From contig JALHNM010000005.1 of NCBI GenBank assembly GCA_022843485.1, positions 124,001-188,000 of the forward strand: a stretch of 64,000 nt of DNA. Reading direction: 5' to 3'. Positions 16,182-23,978 of the stretch are shown piece by piece. The notes under the pieces are model-generated. The model saw only the letters and a program-made list of their open reading frames with translations, was not told where the DNA came from and made no database searches. The DNA is from Fimbriimonadaceae bacterium (GTDB taxonomy: Bacteria > Armatimonadota > Fimbriimonadia > Fimbriimonadales > Fimbriimonadaceae). The position numbers and the translations under genes are program-made. Position 1 is the stretch's first letter, and every line of letters starts with the position of its first letter.

Positions 16182-16820
16182 ATGAACGAAGCCCTGTCCC
16201 TCGCCGGTCTCCTCATCGCCGTCTTCGGCGTGAGCTATGCCCTGGCCGCCGTCGCCCTGCGGCCTCGCGAGACGGCGGTCGCCTTCAACTTGGTGGCGGG
16301 CGAGGCCGTTCGGATCGTGACCCCGGACGGAAGCTACCGGTGCAGGGTCGTGTCGTTCGGAACCAAGGGTCTCGTGACCACGGCCCCGATCTTCCGGGAC
16401 CACTATGTACCGCTTCGGCCCGGGCTCGAGGTGTTCGTGCAGGCCCCCTGCCCGGAAGGGCTGGCCACCTTCCGGTCGACGATCCTGCGTCGCGACAAGG
16501 ACGAGCGCGAGTTCCTCCTCGCCGCCCCGACCCAGGTGCGGTATAGCGAGCGACGGTCGGAGCCCCGTAGCCGACGGGTCGAAGGGGAGTACGCGACGCT
16601 CAACGGCGAGTCGGCCCGTCTCGTCGACCTCTCTGCCCACGGGGCCAAGGTCGTCACGACCGCCGACGTCGCTCCTGGGGATCTGGTCACGGTCGAACTG
16701 CCGAAGGCCGCGGGAACAGCCGTCGGGTGGGCCCTCGAGACCCGACCGGCCAGCTTGAGGGATCGACGGGCGGTCGAAGTCCGGGTGCGCTTTGACGGAC
16801 CCCTCGGCGGGCTGCTCTAG
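16182..16820 (+). CDS. Membrane-anchored PilZ-domain protein (c-di-GMP binding)
   Basis: This 212-residue protein has an N-terminal membrane helix (about 4-25), a YcgR-N-like beta domain, and a C-terminal PilZ domain. Both c-di-GMP contacts are intact: RxxxR at R125-R129 (RRSEPR) and D/NxSxxG at D149-S151-G154 (DLSAHG). It should therefore bind cyclic di-GMP and pass the signal to surface functions such as motility or polysaccharide export. It follows two TPR proteins in an apparent operon, which suggests a second-messenger-controlled envelope assembly. Its stop overlaps the amidohydrolase stop by 4 bp on the opposite strand. Confidence 0.85.
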   Translation: MNEALSLAGLLIAVFGVSYALAAVALRPRETAVAFNLVAGEAVRIVTPDGSYRCRVVSFGTKGLVTTAPIFRDHYVPLRPGLEVFVQAPCPEGLATFRSTILRRDKDEREFLLAAPTQVRYSERRSEPRSRRVEGEYATLNGESARLVDLSAHGAKVVTTADVAPGDLVTVELPKAAGTAVGWALETRPASLRDRRAVEVRVRFDGPLGGLL

Positions 16821-18310
16821 ACCCGCTGGCCGCCGAGCCAGACCTCGGCGGGGCCGGCGGAGCCCGGTGCACCCGTGTAGACCTGGAAGTCGGCGAAGGC
16901 ACCGGGTGTGAGTTCGCCCATCGTCCCCCCGTCCCCGTTCGCCTCGGCACCGGCCGAGGTGTACAGGCGGACCGCGGAGGCGAGGTCGACGTTCTCAGCC
17001 GGGTCGAAGCCCTCCGGACGCGAGACGGCCGCCTTGATCCCCTCCCAAGGGTCGCCGGGCACGATCGGTCGGTCGCTCGAGAAGCTGAGCCGCAGACCCG
17101 CCGCAAGGACGCTCCGGACCCGCTTGATCCGCCGGGCGACTTCCGGCGGGAGTTGCTTGGCATAGGCATGGCCGAACCGCAGCAGGAACTCCGGCTGCAT
17201 GGTCACCCGGGCCCCCTGCCGGGACATCCGTTCGATCTGGGCGTCGCTCAGCACCATCGCATGCTCGATCCGGTGTCGAGTCGGATCGGCGGTCGCGTCG
17301 TAGGCGTCCATGACCAGGTCGGTCGAGCGATCGCCGATCGTGTGGATCGCGATCGCCCAGCCCGCCTCATCGCCCAGGCGCACCATCTCCTTGAGCCGTT
17401 CGGGGCTGTAGATGAGTTGCCCGTCGCCGTCCGTGGTCAGGTACTTCCCATAGATGGCGGCCGTGGCGGACCCGATCGCCCCGTCGGCGAAGATCTTGAG
17501 CCCGATCGGGCGGCAGCGCGAAGGGTCGGGGCCTTCCGTCAGATCGCGGAGCCGGCCGGGATCGATCCCCCTCGGCCCGAGCACGGTGCCCCACTGAAGG
17601 CAGGTACGCAGCCGGACCTTGCAGCCCCGCCGGGCGGCCTCGGCGTAGGCCAGCAACTCTCGTTCGAGGTCCCACCGCCCGGTCATCATGTCCGTGGCGC
17701 AGGTGATCCCGAGGCGGCTCATCGACTCCCCGGCGAGGAGGATCGCCTGGACCATATCGTCGAACGTCGGGGTCGGGGCCTGGGCCGAGACGTGTTCGTG
17801 CGCCCGCTCGAGGAGCACCCCGTTCGGCTCGCCCCCCTCGTCCCGGACGTAGGCGCCGCCGGTCGGGTCCGGCGTGTCGCGATTCACCCCCGCCGCGGCG
17901 AGGGCCGCGGAGTTAGCCACGCTCGCATGGCCGTTCGAATGCCGCAGGAGCGCAGGGCGGCCGGGGACGACCGAGTCGAGCTCCTGGCGCGTGAGGTGGC
18001 GAGCGTCCGGGAAGCGAGTCTGGTCGTAGTGGACGGCGAGGAGCCACCCCTCCGGCTGGGCGGCGTGACGGTCGCGGACGGCGTCGAGCACCTCCTCCCG
18101 GCTCCGGCAGGGGCCCAGGTGGAGCTTGAGGGCGTCGAGGCCGGTGGGAAGGATATGGCAGTGGGCGTCGACGAACCCAGGAAGCACGGTCGCCCCGGCA
18201 AGGTCGACCGTCGCCCCGACCGGGCCAGGCGACCCGAACCGGTCACCATCGACGACGAACTCAAACGGCCCGCCCTCCAACGTCCTCGCGTTCACGAATT
18301 CAGTCCGCAT
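16817..18310 (-). CDS. Amidohydrolase family protein (YtcJ-like)
   Basis: This 497-residue metal-dependent hydrolase has the metal motif GFVDAHCHILPTGL (about residues 46-59). The YtcJ-like pattern HSNGHASVANSAAL is near residue 124, LKIFADGAIGSATAA in the middle, AIHTIGDRS with the later His ligand, RIEHAMVLSD, and SSDRPIVPGDPWEGI near the C-terminus with the catalytic Asp. The substrate of this family is usually unknown (N-acyl amides or imides). It is the last gene of an overlapping five-gene run headed by the UbiA-type prenyltransferase; its start overlaps the amine oxidase end by 11 bp. Confidence 0.88.
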   Translation of the reverse strand: MRTEFVNARTLEGGPFEFVVDGDRFGSPGPVGATVDLAGATVLPGFVDAHCHILPTGLDALKLHLGPCRSREEVLDAVRDRHAAQPEGWLLAVHYDQTRFPDARHLTRQELDSVVPGRPALLRHSNGHASVANSAALAAAGVNRDTPDPTGGAYVRDEGGEPNGVLLERAHEHVSAQAPTPTFDDMVQAILLAGESMSRLGITCATDMMTGRWDLERELLAYAEAARRGCKVRLRTCLQWGTVLGPRGIDPGRLRDLTEGPDPSRCRPIGLKIFADGAIGSATAAIYGKYLTTDGDGQLIYSPERLKEMVRLGDEAGWAIAIHTIGDRSTDLVMDAYDATADPTRHRIEHAMVLSDAQIERMSRQGARVTMQPEFLLRFGHAYAKQLPPEVARRIKRVRSVLAAGLRLSFSSDRPIVPGDPWEGIKAAVSRPEGFDPAENVDLASAVRLYTSAGAEANGDGGTMGELTPGAFADFQVYTGAPGSAGPAEVWLGGQRV

Positions 18311-19583
18311 CCAGCACCTCTTTCGCCACCCTCTCGGCGCTCTCGAGGGCGCCTTCGACGAAGCCTAGCCAATCGGCGGTGTGCTCCCCCGCGAAATGGA
18401 CCCGTCCCCACTGCTCGCGCAACCAGGGGAGGGAGTCGAACACCGCCCCCGGGGTCAGCGCCGAGAACCCGCACTGGGCGAAGGGGTCGCTCACCCAGTC
18501 ATGGACGCGCCCGCCTCGAAAGGCCTCGACCGCCCCAGGCAAGGCCTCGGCGAGCGCGCGGAGCACAGTCTGCACCGCCGCCTCATGGTCGGAGGCGAAG
18601 GCCTCGGCTTGGCGTCCGACGACGTACGCCAGGAGCACGGGGGCACCGCCCCGCCCCCCGACCCAGACCTGCTGGAACGGCAAGTCCGCCATCAGCCCCC
18701 CGCTCGTCGCCGGGCTCTCCCAAAACCGGGCGTCGAACTCGAGCGCGACCTTCACGATCGGAGCCCTCCCCATCGCCTCGAGGGCACGGGCGCGCTCTTC
18801 CGGCCAGTCCGGTTCGAACTCGACACGCCGGAGCGGCCCCGGGGGCACCGCAACGACGACCCGGTCCGCCAAGGCCACCTCCTCGGGGAACCAGAGTTCG
18901 ACGTGGTCCTCTGACTGCTGGACGGCTTTGAGCACGCGGCCGAACTGGGGCTCGGCCCGCAGGCGTTCGGCCATCGCACGGCACAGCCCTTCCCCGCCCG
19001 TCGGGAACCGGTGGCTGCTCATCTCGGCGTTGGCCGCGGACCGGGCGAGGTACTGCCGCTGGCCGACGAGCCAGCCGAGGAGGCTGAGCCGGTCGGTGTC
19101 GTCCCCTTCGTCCGACCGGGTGACGGCCTCGAGCAACCACCGGCCCCGGCGCGTCGTGGCTTGGCGGTCGAAGAAGTCCGCGACGGTCGAGCGATCGAGG
19201 TCGGGCGGGTTGGCCCAGGAATGGTCGGCGAGTTGGCGGGCGAGCCGGTGGGCCTCCGCCCGGGCGTAGGCGGAGTCCTGCTCGGCGTCTGGCCACAGGT
19301 CGTCGTCCCGACAGACGTCGCCGTTGAACACGAGCTTTCCGGGCCGCGGGTCGCTCGGCTCAGGTTCGAGCCCGAACTCGCGCAGTAGCCCGAGAACGCG
19401 GCTGTGGTCCGAGTCGATCCACTCGCCGCCCGCTTCGTACCACCCGCCATCGGTGGCGACGGTGTGCAACCGGCCTCCCACCCGGTCGCGGGCTTCGAAG
19501 AGGGTGAGCTCGACCCCAGCTTCCTCGAGGAGCATCGCCGTCCGGAGGCCGGCGATTCCCAAGCCGACGATCGCGACCCTCAC
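18300..19583 (-). CDS. Flavin amine oxidase family protein
   Basis: This 427-residue FAD protein begins with GTG-encoded MRVAIVGLGIAGLRTAMLLE, a Rossmann GxGxxG fold. DRVGGRLHT follows at about residue 37, the second flavin-binding signature of monoamine oxidase/phytoene desaturase relatives. The C-terminal FAD contact is HFAGEHTADWLGFVEGALES. It probably oxidises an amine or desaturates a lipid-like substrate. The GTG at 19583 is preferred because the Rossmann strand starts at once and the codon overlaps the upstream gene stop by 4 bp; the longer frame upstream is antisense or shadow. Confidence 0.88.
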   Translation of the reverse strand: MRVAIVGLGIAGLRTAMLLEEAGVELTLFEARDRVGGRLHTVATDGGWYEAGGEWIDSDHSRVLGLLREFGLEPEPSDPRPGKLVFNGDVCRDDDLWPDAEQDSAYARAEAHRLARQLADHSWANPPDLDRSTVADFFDRQATTRRGRWLLEAVTRSDEGDDTDRLSLLGWLVGQRQYLARSAANAEMSSHRFPTGGEGLCRAMAERLRAEPQFGRVLKAVQQSEDHVELWFPEEVALADRVVVAVPPGPLRRVEFEPDWPEERARALEAMGRAPIVKVALEFDARFWESPATSGGLMADLPFQQVWVGGRGGAPVLLAYVVGRQAEAFASDHEAAVQTVLRALAEALPGAVEAFRGGRVHDWVSDPFAQCGFSALTPGAVFDSLPWLREQWGRVHFAGEHTADWLGFVEGALESAERVAKEVLDAD

Positions 19584-19849
19584 GCCCGGCCCTCCGGTTC
19601 TGCGGGGGGCTTGAGCCGCGCGACGTAGTCGCCCACGACCCCGACCGCGAACACCGCGACGAACCCGGCACGCCAGGCCATGGGCCACTCTTGGCGCATG
19701 CCCTCGAACAGCCCCGCCAGGGCGAGCGAGGCCGCCACCATGAACAGCGCGGTCGGTCCGCGATCCCGCAGCCGGATGAGCCACAGGAGTGCCAAGACGA
19801 GCGAAAAGCCGGCCGCATAGCCAAGCCAGGGGGTGAGCTGTTCGATCAC
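19580..19849 (-). CDS. Small integral membrane protein
   Basis: This protein is about 89 residues long with three predicted membrane helices (YAAGFSLVLALLWLI, ALFMVAASLALAGLFEGM, and AGFVAVFAVGVVGDYVA) and a basic/polar C-terminus. No family is recognised. I chose the GTG at 19849, which makes a 4-bp GTGA overlap with the aldo/keto reductase-like gene, as at the other junctions of this operon. The conserved-looking overlap supports it as a real gene despite its size. Confidence 0.7.
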   Translation of the reverse strand: MIEQLTPWLGYAAGFSLVLALLWLIRLRDRGPTALFMVAASLALAGLFEGMRQEWPMAWRAGFVAVFAVGVVGDYVARLKPPAEPEGRA

Positions 19850-20700
19850 TTCGCTGCCCCCGCGGCCCGCCTTGCCGCCTGACGCACCCAGACCCGCGGG
19901 TCGTTCTGCGCGACGTGCGCCCACGACGCGGGATCACGGTACCGAAGTGCCAGGCCCGACCAGTCCGTGTCGCCTCGCCCTTGGGCAAGGGCCGCCTCGA
20001 CTTCGGCCGGCGTCCTCACGCCGACGAGCACGCACCCGTCCGACCGGTTGGCTTCGAGGGCGTCCGGCACGAGCCGCTCCGATCCGTCCTCGAGCACGGT
20101 GAAAGGTAACCCCACACCCCAGTCCAGCGCCCCGAACGACACGAGCCCGACCCGCCTCTGCTGGGCGAGGGGGGCGAGGGTCGCGAACGCCTCCTGGCGC
20201 AGGGGGTTGCGGGGGAGCGCGAGCGCCACGAAGGCGTCGTGGAACTGCCAGAGCCCGAGCGCGGCCAAGGGCGGGCCCTCGCAGCTCAGTCCGACGTGGC
20301 GGACGAGCCCCTCTTCCCGGGCGGATTCTAGGGCCATGAGCGCCCCGTTGAGCTGGTACTCCTCGATCGCCCGCCGGACCCGAAGGAAGAAGAGGTCGAG
20401 GACAGGACGCCCGAGACTCGAAAGCAATCCGATGAGGTCGGCCGACACAAGGTCGGCGGCGTGGGAATCGTCCCGGGCCGCTTCGATCCCACGGCCGCCG
20501 AACGCGACCGTCCGGTTCTCGGCCCCGCGCAAGAGCGGTCCCCAGAGGCTCGGCCCTTGGGTCACGTCGAGCGGGGCGCCGGTCGCGACGGCCGCCTCGG
20601 CGAGCCGACCTCGCGCGGCTTCACCTCCGTCGTGGGGGGCCATCAGACCGAGCCATGTGGCCGGCCAAGGTTCGTTCGTGCGGCCGAAGACCGTACTCAC
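19846..20700 (-). CDS. Aldo/keto reductase-fold protein, catalytic residues apparently lost
   Basis: This 284-residue protein keeps the second half of the AKR TIM barrel: LDLFFLRVR, ALESAREEGLVRHVGLSCE, FVALALPRNPLRQEAF, and GLVSFGALDWGVGLPF. The usual catalytic pieces are not seen. The YG segment after the DT motif reads APLDVTQGPSLWG, no clear active-site Lys precedes the LDLFF strand, and the HxP after that strand is replaced by LRVRR. It could be a pseudoenzyme or have changed chemistry. It overlaps both neighbours by 4 bp in the UbiA operon. Confidence 0.65.
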   Translation of the reverse strand: MSTVFGRTNEPWPATWLGLMAPHDGGEAARGRLAEAAVATGAPLDVTQGPSLWGPLLRGAENRTVAFGGRGIEAARDDSHAADLVSADLIGLLSSLGRPVLDLFFLRVRRAIEEYQLNGALMALESAREEGLVRHVGLSCEGPPLAALGLWQFHDAFVALALPRNPLRQEAFATLAPLAQQRRVGLVSFGALDWGVGLPFTVLEDGSERLVPDALEANRSDGCVLVGVRTPAEVEAALAQGRGDTDWSGLALRYRDPASWAHVAQNDPRVWVRQAARRAAGAAK

Positions 20701-21590
20701 CGCGGCCTCGCGATCGCATCGACCAAGACGAACGCGAAGAACCCGAGCGAGACGAAGCCGTTCATCGTGAAGAAGGCAAGGTCGACTTTGCTGAGGTCGT
20801 CGGCCCGGACGAGGCTCTGTTCATAGGCGAGCATCGTCGCCGCCGCCAAGACCCCGACCCAGGCCAGTGGGCCCGCCCCGACCAGCGCGACCGCCGCGCC
20901 GAGGGCGACCACCGCGCCGACGTGGCAGAGCCGGCTCACCAGGAGCGCCCGGGCCCCGCCGATCGTCTGGGGGAGGGAGCGCAACCCGTGCTCCCTGTCG
21001 AAGGCCTCGTCTTGGAGGCTGTAGATCAGGTCGAACCCGGCCGTCCAGAGCGCGACGGCCAAGGTCAGGACGACCGGGGGCCAGGCGAGCGACCCCGTGG
21101 TCGCGATCCACGCGGCCGCCGGGGCGATCCCAAGGCTCAGCCCGAGGACGAAGTGGCACAGGGGCGTGAACCGCTTCGTCGTCGAGTAGGCGAGCGTGAC
21201 GCCGAGGGCGACGGGGCTCAAGGCTAACGCGAGCGGGTTCAGCATCCCCGCCGCAACGAAGAATAGGGCGCACGACCCGAAGAAGTAGAGGTTCGCCGTC
21301 CGAAGACTGAGGAGGCCGGCGGGCAGGGCCCTCACTCGGGTCCTCGGGTTCAGTGCGTCCACGTCTCGGTCGGCGATCCGGTTGAACGCCATGGCCGCGC
21401 TCCGGCAGGTCACCATCGCCACGACGATCCAGCCGAACGTCCAGGCCCCCGGCCAGCCCGTGCCCCCCGTCGCGAGCGATGCCCAGACCATTCCCGTCAG
21501 CGCGAACGGCAAGGCGAACACGCTGTGTTCGACCTTGATCATCTCCAGGAAGACCCGGAAGCCCCGCCACCCTTGCGCCGCGGTCGCCAT
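20697..21590 (-). CDS. UbiA-family prenyltransferase, probably menaquinone pathway (MqnP-like)
   Basis: This 297-residue polytopic membrane enzyme has both Asp-rich motifs of UbiA prenyltransferases: NRIADRDVDALNPRT (about 70-84) and DLIYSLQDEAFDREHGL (about 188-204), which bind the Mg-polyprenyl diphosphate. It attaches a polyprenyl chain to an aromatic acid. The sequence style fits the putative 4-hydroxybenzoate polyprenyltransferase group that includes MqnP of the futalosine route, but UbiA and MenA-like roles cannot be excluded. No other mqn or men gene is in the window. It leads an operon of five overlapping genes; TAGACT lies 9 nt before its ATG. Confidence 0.85.
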   Translation of the reverse strand: MATAAQGWRGFRVFLEMIKVEHSVFALPFALTGMVWASLATGGTGWPGAWTFGWIVVAMVTCRSAAMAFNRIADRDVDALNPRTRVRALPAGLLSLRTANLYFFGSCALFFVAAGMLNPLALALSPVALGVTLAYSTTKRFTPLCHFVLGLSLGIAPAAAWIATTGSLAWPPVVLTLAVALWTAGFDLIYSLQDEAFDREHGLRSLPQTIGGARALLVSRLCHVGAVVALGAAVALVGAGPLAWVGVLAAATMLAYEQSLVRADDLSKVDLAFFTMNGFVSLGFFAFVLVDAIARPR

Positions 21591-21599
21591 CGCTGACGG

Positions 21600-21605
21600 A
21601 GTCTA
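21600..21605 (-). promoter_or_regulatory. -10-like TAGACT of the UbiA operon
   Basis: TAGACT on the reverse strand ends 9 nt before the ATG at 21590, again with no Shine-Dalgarno. Confidence 0.5.
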
Positions 21606-21664
21606 CTGAAGCGCCGGTGCCGTCGGCGTCCGAGGGGCGTCCTAGCCCCGGTCGGAAGTCCCCG

Positions 21665-22051
21665 TCAGTCGATCGCGAGCCGTGTCCGGGCCAGCGTGAC
21701 CCCGTCCTGGACGACTTCGAGGGCGTAGACACCCGGGCTCGGCACCTGGATCTCCGGGTGGAACGGCGAGTAGAAGAAGGCGTAGTTCGGCCCGTAGTTG
21801 GACCGCCTCTCGAAGACGAACTCGATCCCGGCTCCCCAGAGCACGCGGCCGTCCTCGTCCACGAACCTCAGGTCGACCACGCGCACCCCGACCTCGTCCG
21901 GGTCGGCCTCGACCTCGATCGCCACCCAGAATGGTCGGAGCGGCCCCGGGAACCCGGCGAGACGCATCCCCCGGAACACGCCGATCAAGAGGGGTTCTCC
22001 CGACTCTAGGCGGGATGCGAACTCGCAGGCGAGAAGGAAGCCGACCGTCAC
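21665..22051 (-). CDS. Conserved-looking hypothetical protein
   Basis: This 128-residue soluble protein has an all-beta pattern: FWVAIEVEADPDEVG, VVDLRFVDEDGRVLW, IEFVFERR, and GVYALEVVQDGVTLARTRLAID. The alternating strands with a final GxYxLEVxxDG hairpin resemble small Ig-like or immunity-type sandwich domains with a short N-terminal helix. I do not recognise a named family. It starts with GTG, preceded by TATGCT at 8 nt (leaderless). It lies upstream of, but separate from, the UbiA operon. Confidence 0.65.
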   Translation of the reverse strand: MTVGFLLACEFASRLESGEPLLIGVFRGMRLAGFPGPLRPFWVAIEVEADPDEVGVRVVDLRFVDEDGRVLWGAGIEFVFERRSNYGPNYAFFYSPFHPEIQVPSPGVYALEVVQDGVTLARTRLAID

Positions 22052-22059
22052 GAGGGTCT

Positions 22060-22065
22060 AGCATA
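22060..22065 (-). promoter_or_regulatory. -10-like TATGCT, leaderless start
   Basis: TATGCT on the reverse strand ends 8 nt before the GTG at 22051. Confidence 0.45.
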
Positions 22066-22123
22066 GCCTCTCCCACCTGTGGTTTTCCGCAAGCTAAAGG
22101 GTGCCGCCTCGACTCCGGCCCGG

Positions 22124-22129
22124 TACACT
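22124..22129 (+). promoter_or_regulatory. -10-like TACACT, leaderless start
   Basis: TACACT ends 6 nt before the GTG at 22136. This spacing decides the start chosen for the small zinc-finger protein. Confidence 0.5.
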
Positions 22130-22135
22130 CGGGGC

Positions 22136-22351
22136 GTGCGCCGCCTGAACTCCTCCGGAATCGAGCGCTCCCGACTCGCCTGGGCCTTGACGCAGCCCCG
22201 CCTCGTCCAGACGGCCCGGGCCGAAGACTCCTGCCTTCTTTGCCGGGCCGGGCAGGTCAACGAAGCGGCGCTCTGTCCCGTCTGCCAAACCATGCTGAGC
22301 GACGAGGAGTCTCGGCTCGCCGAGCGTTGGATGAACGGCGTAGGCCCCTAG
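22136..22351 (+). CDS. Small zinc-ribbon protein
   Basis: This protein is about 71 residues long with two CxxC pairs, CLLC and CPVC (DSCLLCRAGQVNEAALCPVC), a compact zinc ribbon. A basic helical N-terminus precedes it. No other domain is present. The GTG at 22136 is chosen because a TACACT hexamer lies 6 nt upstream; an ATG 19 codons earlier is possible. The next gene begins 1 bp after its stop, so the two are probably cotranscribed. The function is unknown. Confidence 0.65.
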   Translation: MRRLNSSGIERSRLAWALTQPRLVQTARAEDSCLLCRAGQVNEAALCPVCQTMLSDEESRLAERWMNGVGP

Positions 22352-22352
22352 C

Positions 22353-23192
22353 GTGGGCGGCTGGTTGATCTTCGGGGCCCTCGTCGTCGCGCTGGTCGGA
22401 ATCCTGGCTTGGCGGGTGCTGGCGGGCCGAAGGGAGGCGGGCTACTCAGCGGTCGTCGAGTACTGGGTCTACGTCACCGGGGAGCAACTGCCGAAGACGG
22501 AGGCGCTCATGGACCGGATGATCAGCTCGAACCCTCACAACCGGCCGGGCCGGCCCTGTATCGGGGCGCGGGAGGGCATGCTCTTTAGCGACGTCCGACT
22601 TCACATCGCGATGGCCAAGCGGGCCAAGAACCCAGAGGCGTTCCGGCCAGACCTCTTCGAGGACGGCGTCGAACCATCCGCCGAGACCTTGGCCTCGTTC
22701 GCGGAGTGCCCGAGCCTGGTCGTGGTCCGATTTTCGAGCGCGGTGCGGCTCAAGGACCGACGCCACCTCCAGTTCATCCCCCACATGGCCGACGCCGTCG
22801 CCGACCTGGCCGGTGGGCGGGCGGTCTACGACCGCGTTTCGGGGAACCTGTGGACGGCCGAACAGTTCACGGCCGCCCTCGCCGCGAACTCGAACGCCGA
22901 CCGGCCCGACTTCCACTTGCGCGTCCGGTGGGAGCGGCAGGACGATGGGTTCGTGGCCCTGACGGCCGGGCTGCGGAAGACGGGCCGACGTGAGGCCGTG
23001 ACCACCCTGCAGAGCGCCGACCATGAGACCCTCGCCGTCGGGCTCCTGCTTCGGGCCGCCCAAACCCTCTACCGCGACCTGGACGCGGGGTGGCCACTCG
23101 AGTTCGAAGAGGCAGGGGACGGGTTCGTCCTTGAGGACGCCGGACGGTCAGGCTCCCGAACCCAAGTGCGGTTGCTGCGGCGCGCGGGCTGA
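22353..23192 (+). CDS. Membrane-anchored hypothetical protein
   Basis: This 279-residue protein has one N-terminal membrane helix (GGWLIFGALVVALVGILAWRVL) and a soluble alpha/beta remainder that is cytoplasmic if the N-terminus is out. Recognisable pieces are a strand-helix pattern with PSLVVVRFSSAVRLKDRRHLQFIPHMADAVA and a C-terminal helix before a beta hairpin. The order hints at a domain that measures or binds a small molecule, but no family is recognised. It starts with GTG directly after the zinc-ribbon gene. It ends 1 bp before the stop of the convergent DapA-like gene. Confidence 0.65.
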   Translation: MGGWLIFGALVVALVGILAWRVLAGRREAGYSAVVEYWVYVTGEQLPKTEALMDRMISSNPHNRPGRPCIGAREGMLFSDVRLHIAMAKRAKNPEAFRPDLFEDGVEPSAETLASFAECPSLVVVRFSSAVRLKDRRHLQFIPHMADAVADLAGGRAVYDRVSGNLWTAEQFTAALAANSNADRPDFHLRVRWERQDDGFVALTAGLRKTGRREAVTTLQSADHETLAVGLLLRAAQTLYRDLDAGWPLEFEEAGDGFVLEDAGRSGSRTQVRLLRRAG

Positions 23193-23193
23193 C

Positions 23194-23955
23194 TCACAGC
23201 AGTGCGCTCACAGCGGCCAAGAGTTCACGGCCACGTGGGTCGAGCGAGTGGACGGGGCCCCGGGGAGGGCCGATATCGAGGCCCTGCTCCTCGCAGAACG
23301 CTTTCGCGACCCGGACCGACCGTCCGTGGGCGAAGAGGGCCTTGACCTTGATCTGCGCCGTTCCCCACCCAACCACGAGCGCCCGGGCTGCCTGGGCACC
23401 GAAGACCCCTAGGGGGGACACGACCTCGCCCCCGAACTCGCCCTCCTCCGAGGTCGCGCCCCGGGAAAGGGCCACGGCCCCGAACCCGACCGCGTCGAGA
23501 GACCGGACGGCCAACCCGAGCCCTGCCTCGCCGCCTTCGTCGATCCGCTCCGTACCCAAGAAGCCCGCCGCCAAGTTCCCGTGCCTGCGCAGGCCCCTGG
23601 CGGCCGATCTCACTTCGTCGGGCGAAAAGGGCCCGTACGGAGGCATGGAGAAGACGGCGCCTCGGGCACCGTGCCGCTCCGCGTGTTGGCAGAGGTCGAT
23701 CATGGCCGAGGTCGTCGAGGCGGTCACGTGGACGAAGACGGGGAGGCCGTGGGCCTCGCGCACGGCCCATTCGACCAGCGTCTTCCGCTCGCTGTGGGCC
23801 AGGGCCCACCACTCCCCCGCGTCGGAGGTCACGACGAATCCCGCGGCGCCTCGATCCCGGTGGAAGCGGACAAGCCGGGCGAACCGGATCTCGCTCACCG
23901 AGGACGTATCGTCGGTATACGGGCTAGCGAGTGGGACGATGAGCCTTTCGAACAC
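23194..23955 (-). CDS. DapA/NAL-superfamily TIM-barrel protein lacking the Schiff-base lysine
   Basis: This 253-residue protein starts with GTG (MFERLIVPLASPYTDD), the usual opening of dihydrodipicolinate synthase relatives. The early barrel is conserved (VRFHRDRGAAGFVVTSDAGEWWALAHSERKTLVEWAVRE, then PVFVHVTASTTSAMIDLCQHAERHGARGAVFSMPPYGPFS). The YNxP tyrosine segment and the strand carrying the catalytic lysine are replaced: after PPYGPFSPDEVRSAARGL the chain reads NLAAGFLGTERI with no Lys. It is therefore probably not a classic aldolase/lyase. It is shorter than DapA (about 290). It sits 23 bp downstream of a methyltransferase gene. Confidence 0.7.
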   Translation of the reverse strand: MFERLIVPLASPYTDDTSSVSEIRFARLVRFHRDRGAAGFVVTSDAGEWWALAHSERKTLVEWAVREAHGLPVFVHVTASTTSAMIDLCQHAERHGARGAVFSMPPYGPFSPDEVRSAARGLRRHGNLAAGFLGTERIDEGGEAGLGLAVRSLDAVGFGAVALSRGATSEEGEFGGEVVSPLGVFGAQAARALVVGWGTAQIKVKALFAHGRSVRVAKAFCEEQGLDIGPPRGPVHSLDPRGRELLAAVSALL

Positions 23956-23978
23956 GAGTGCCTTTGAACCCCTTGGGC

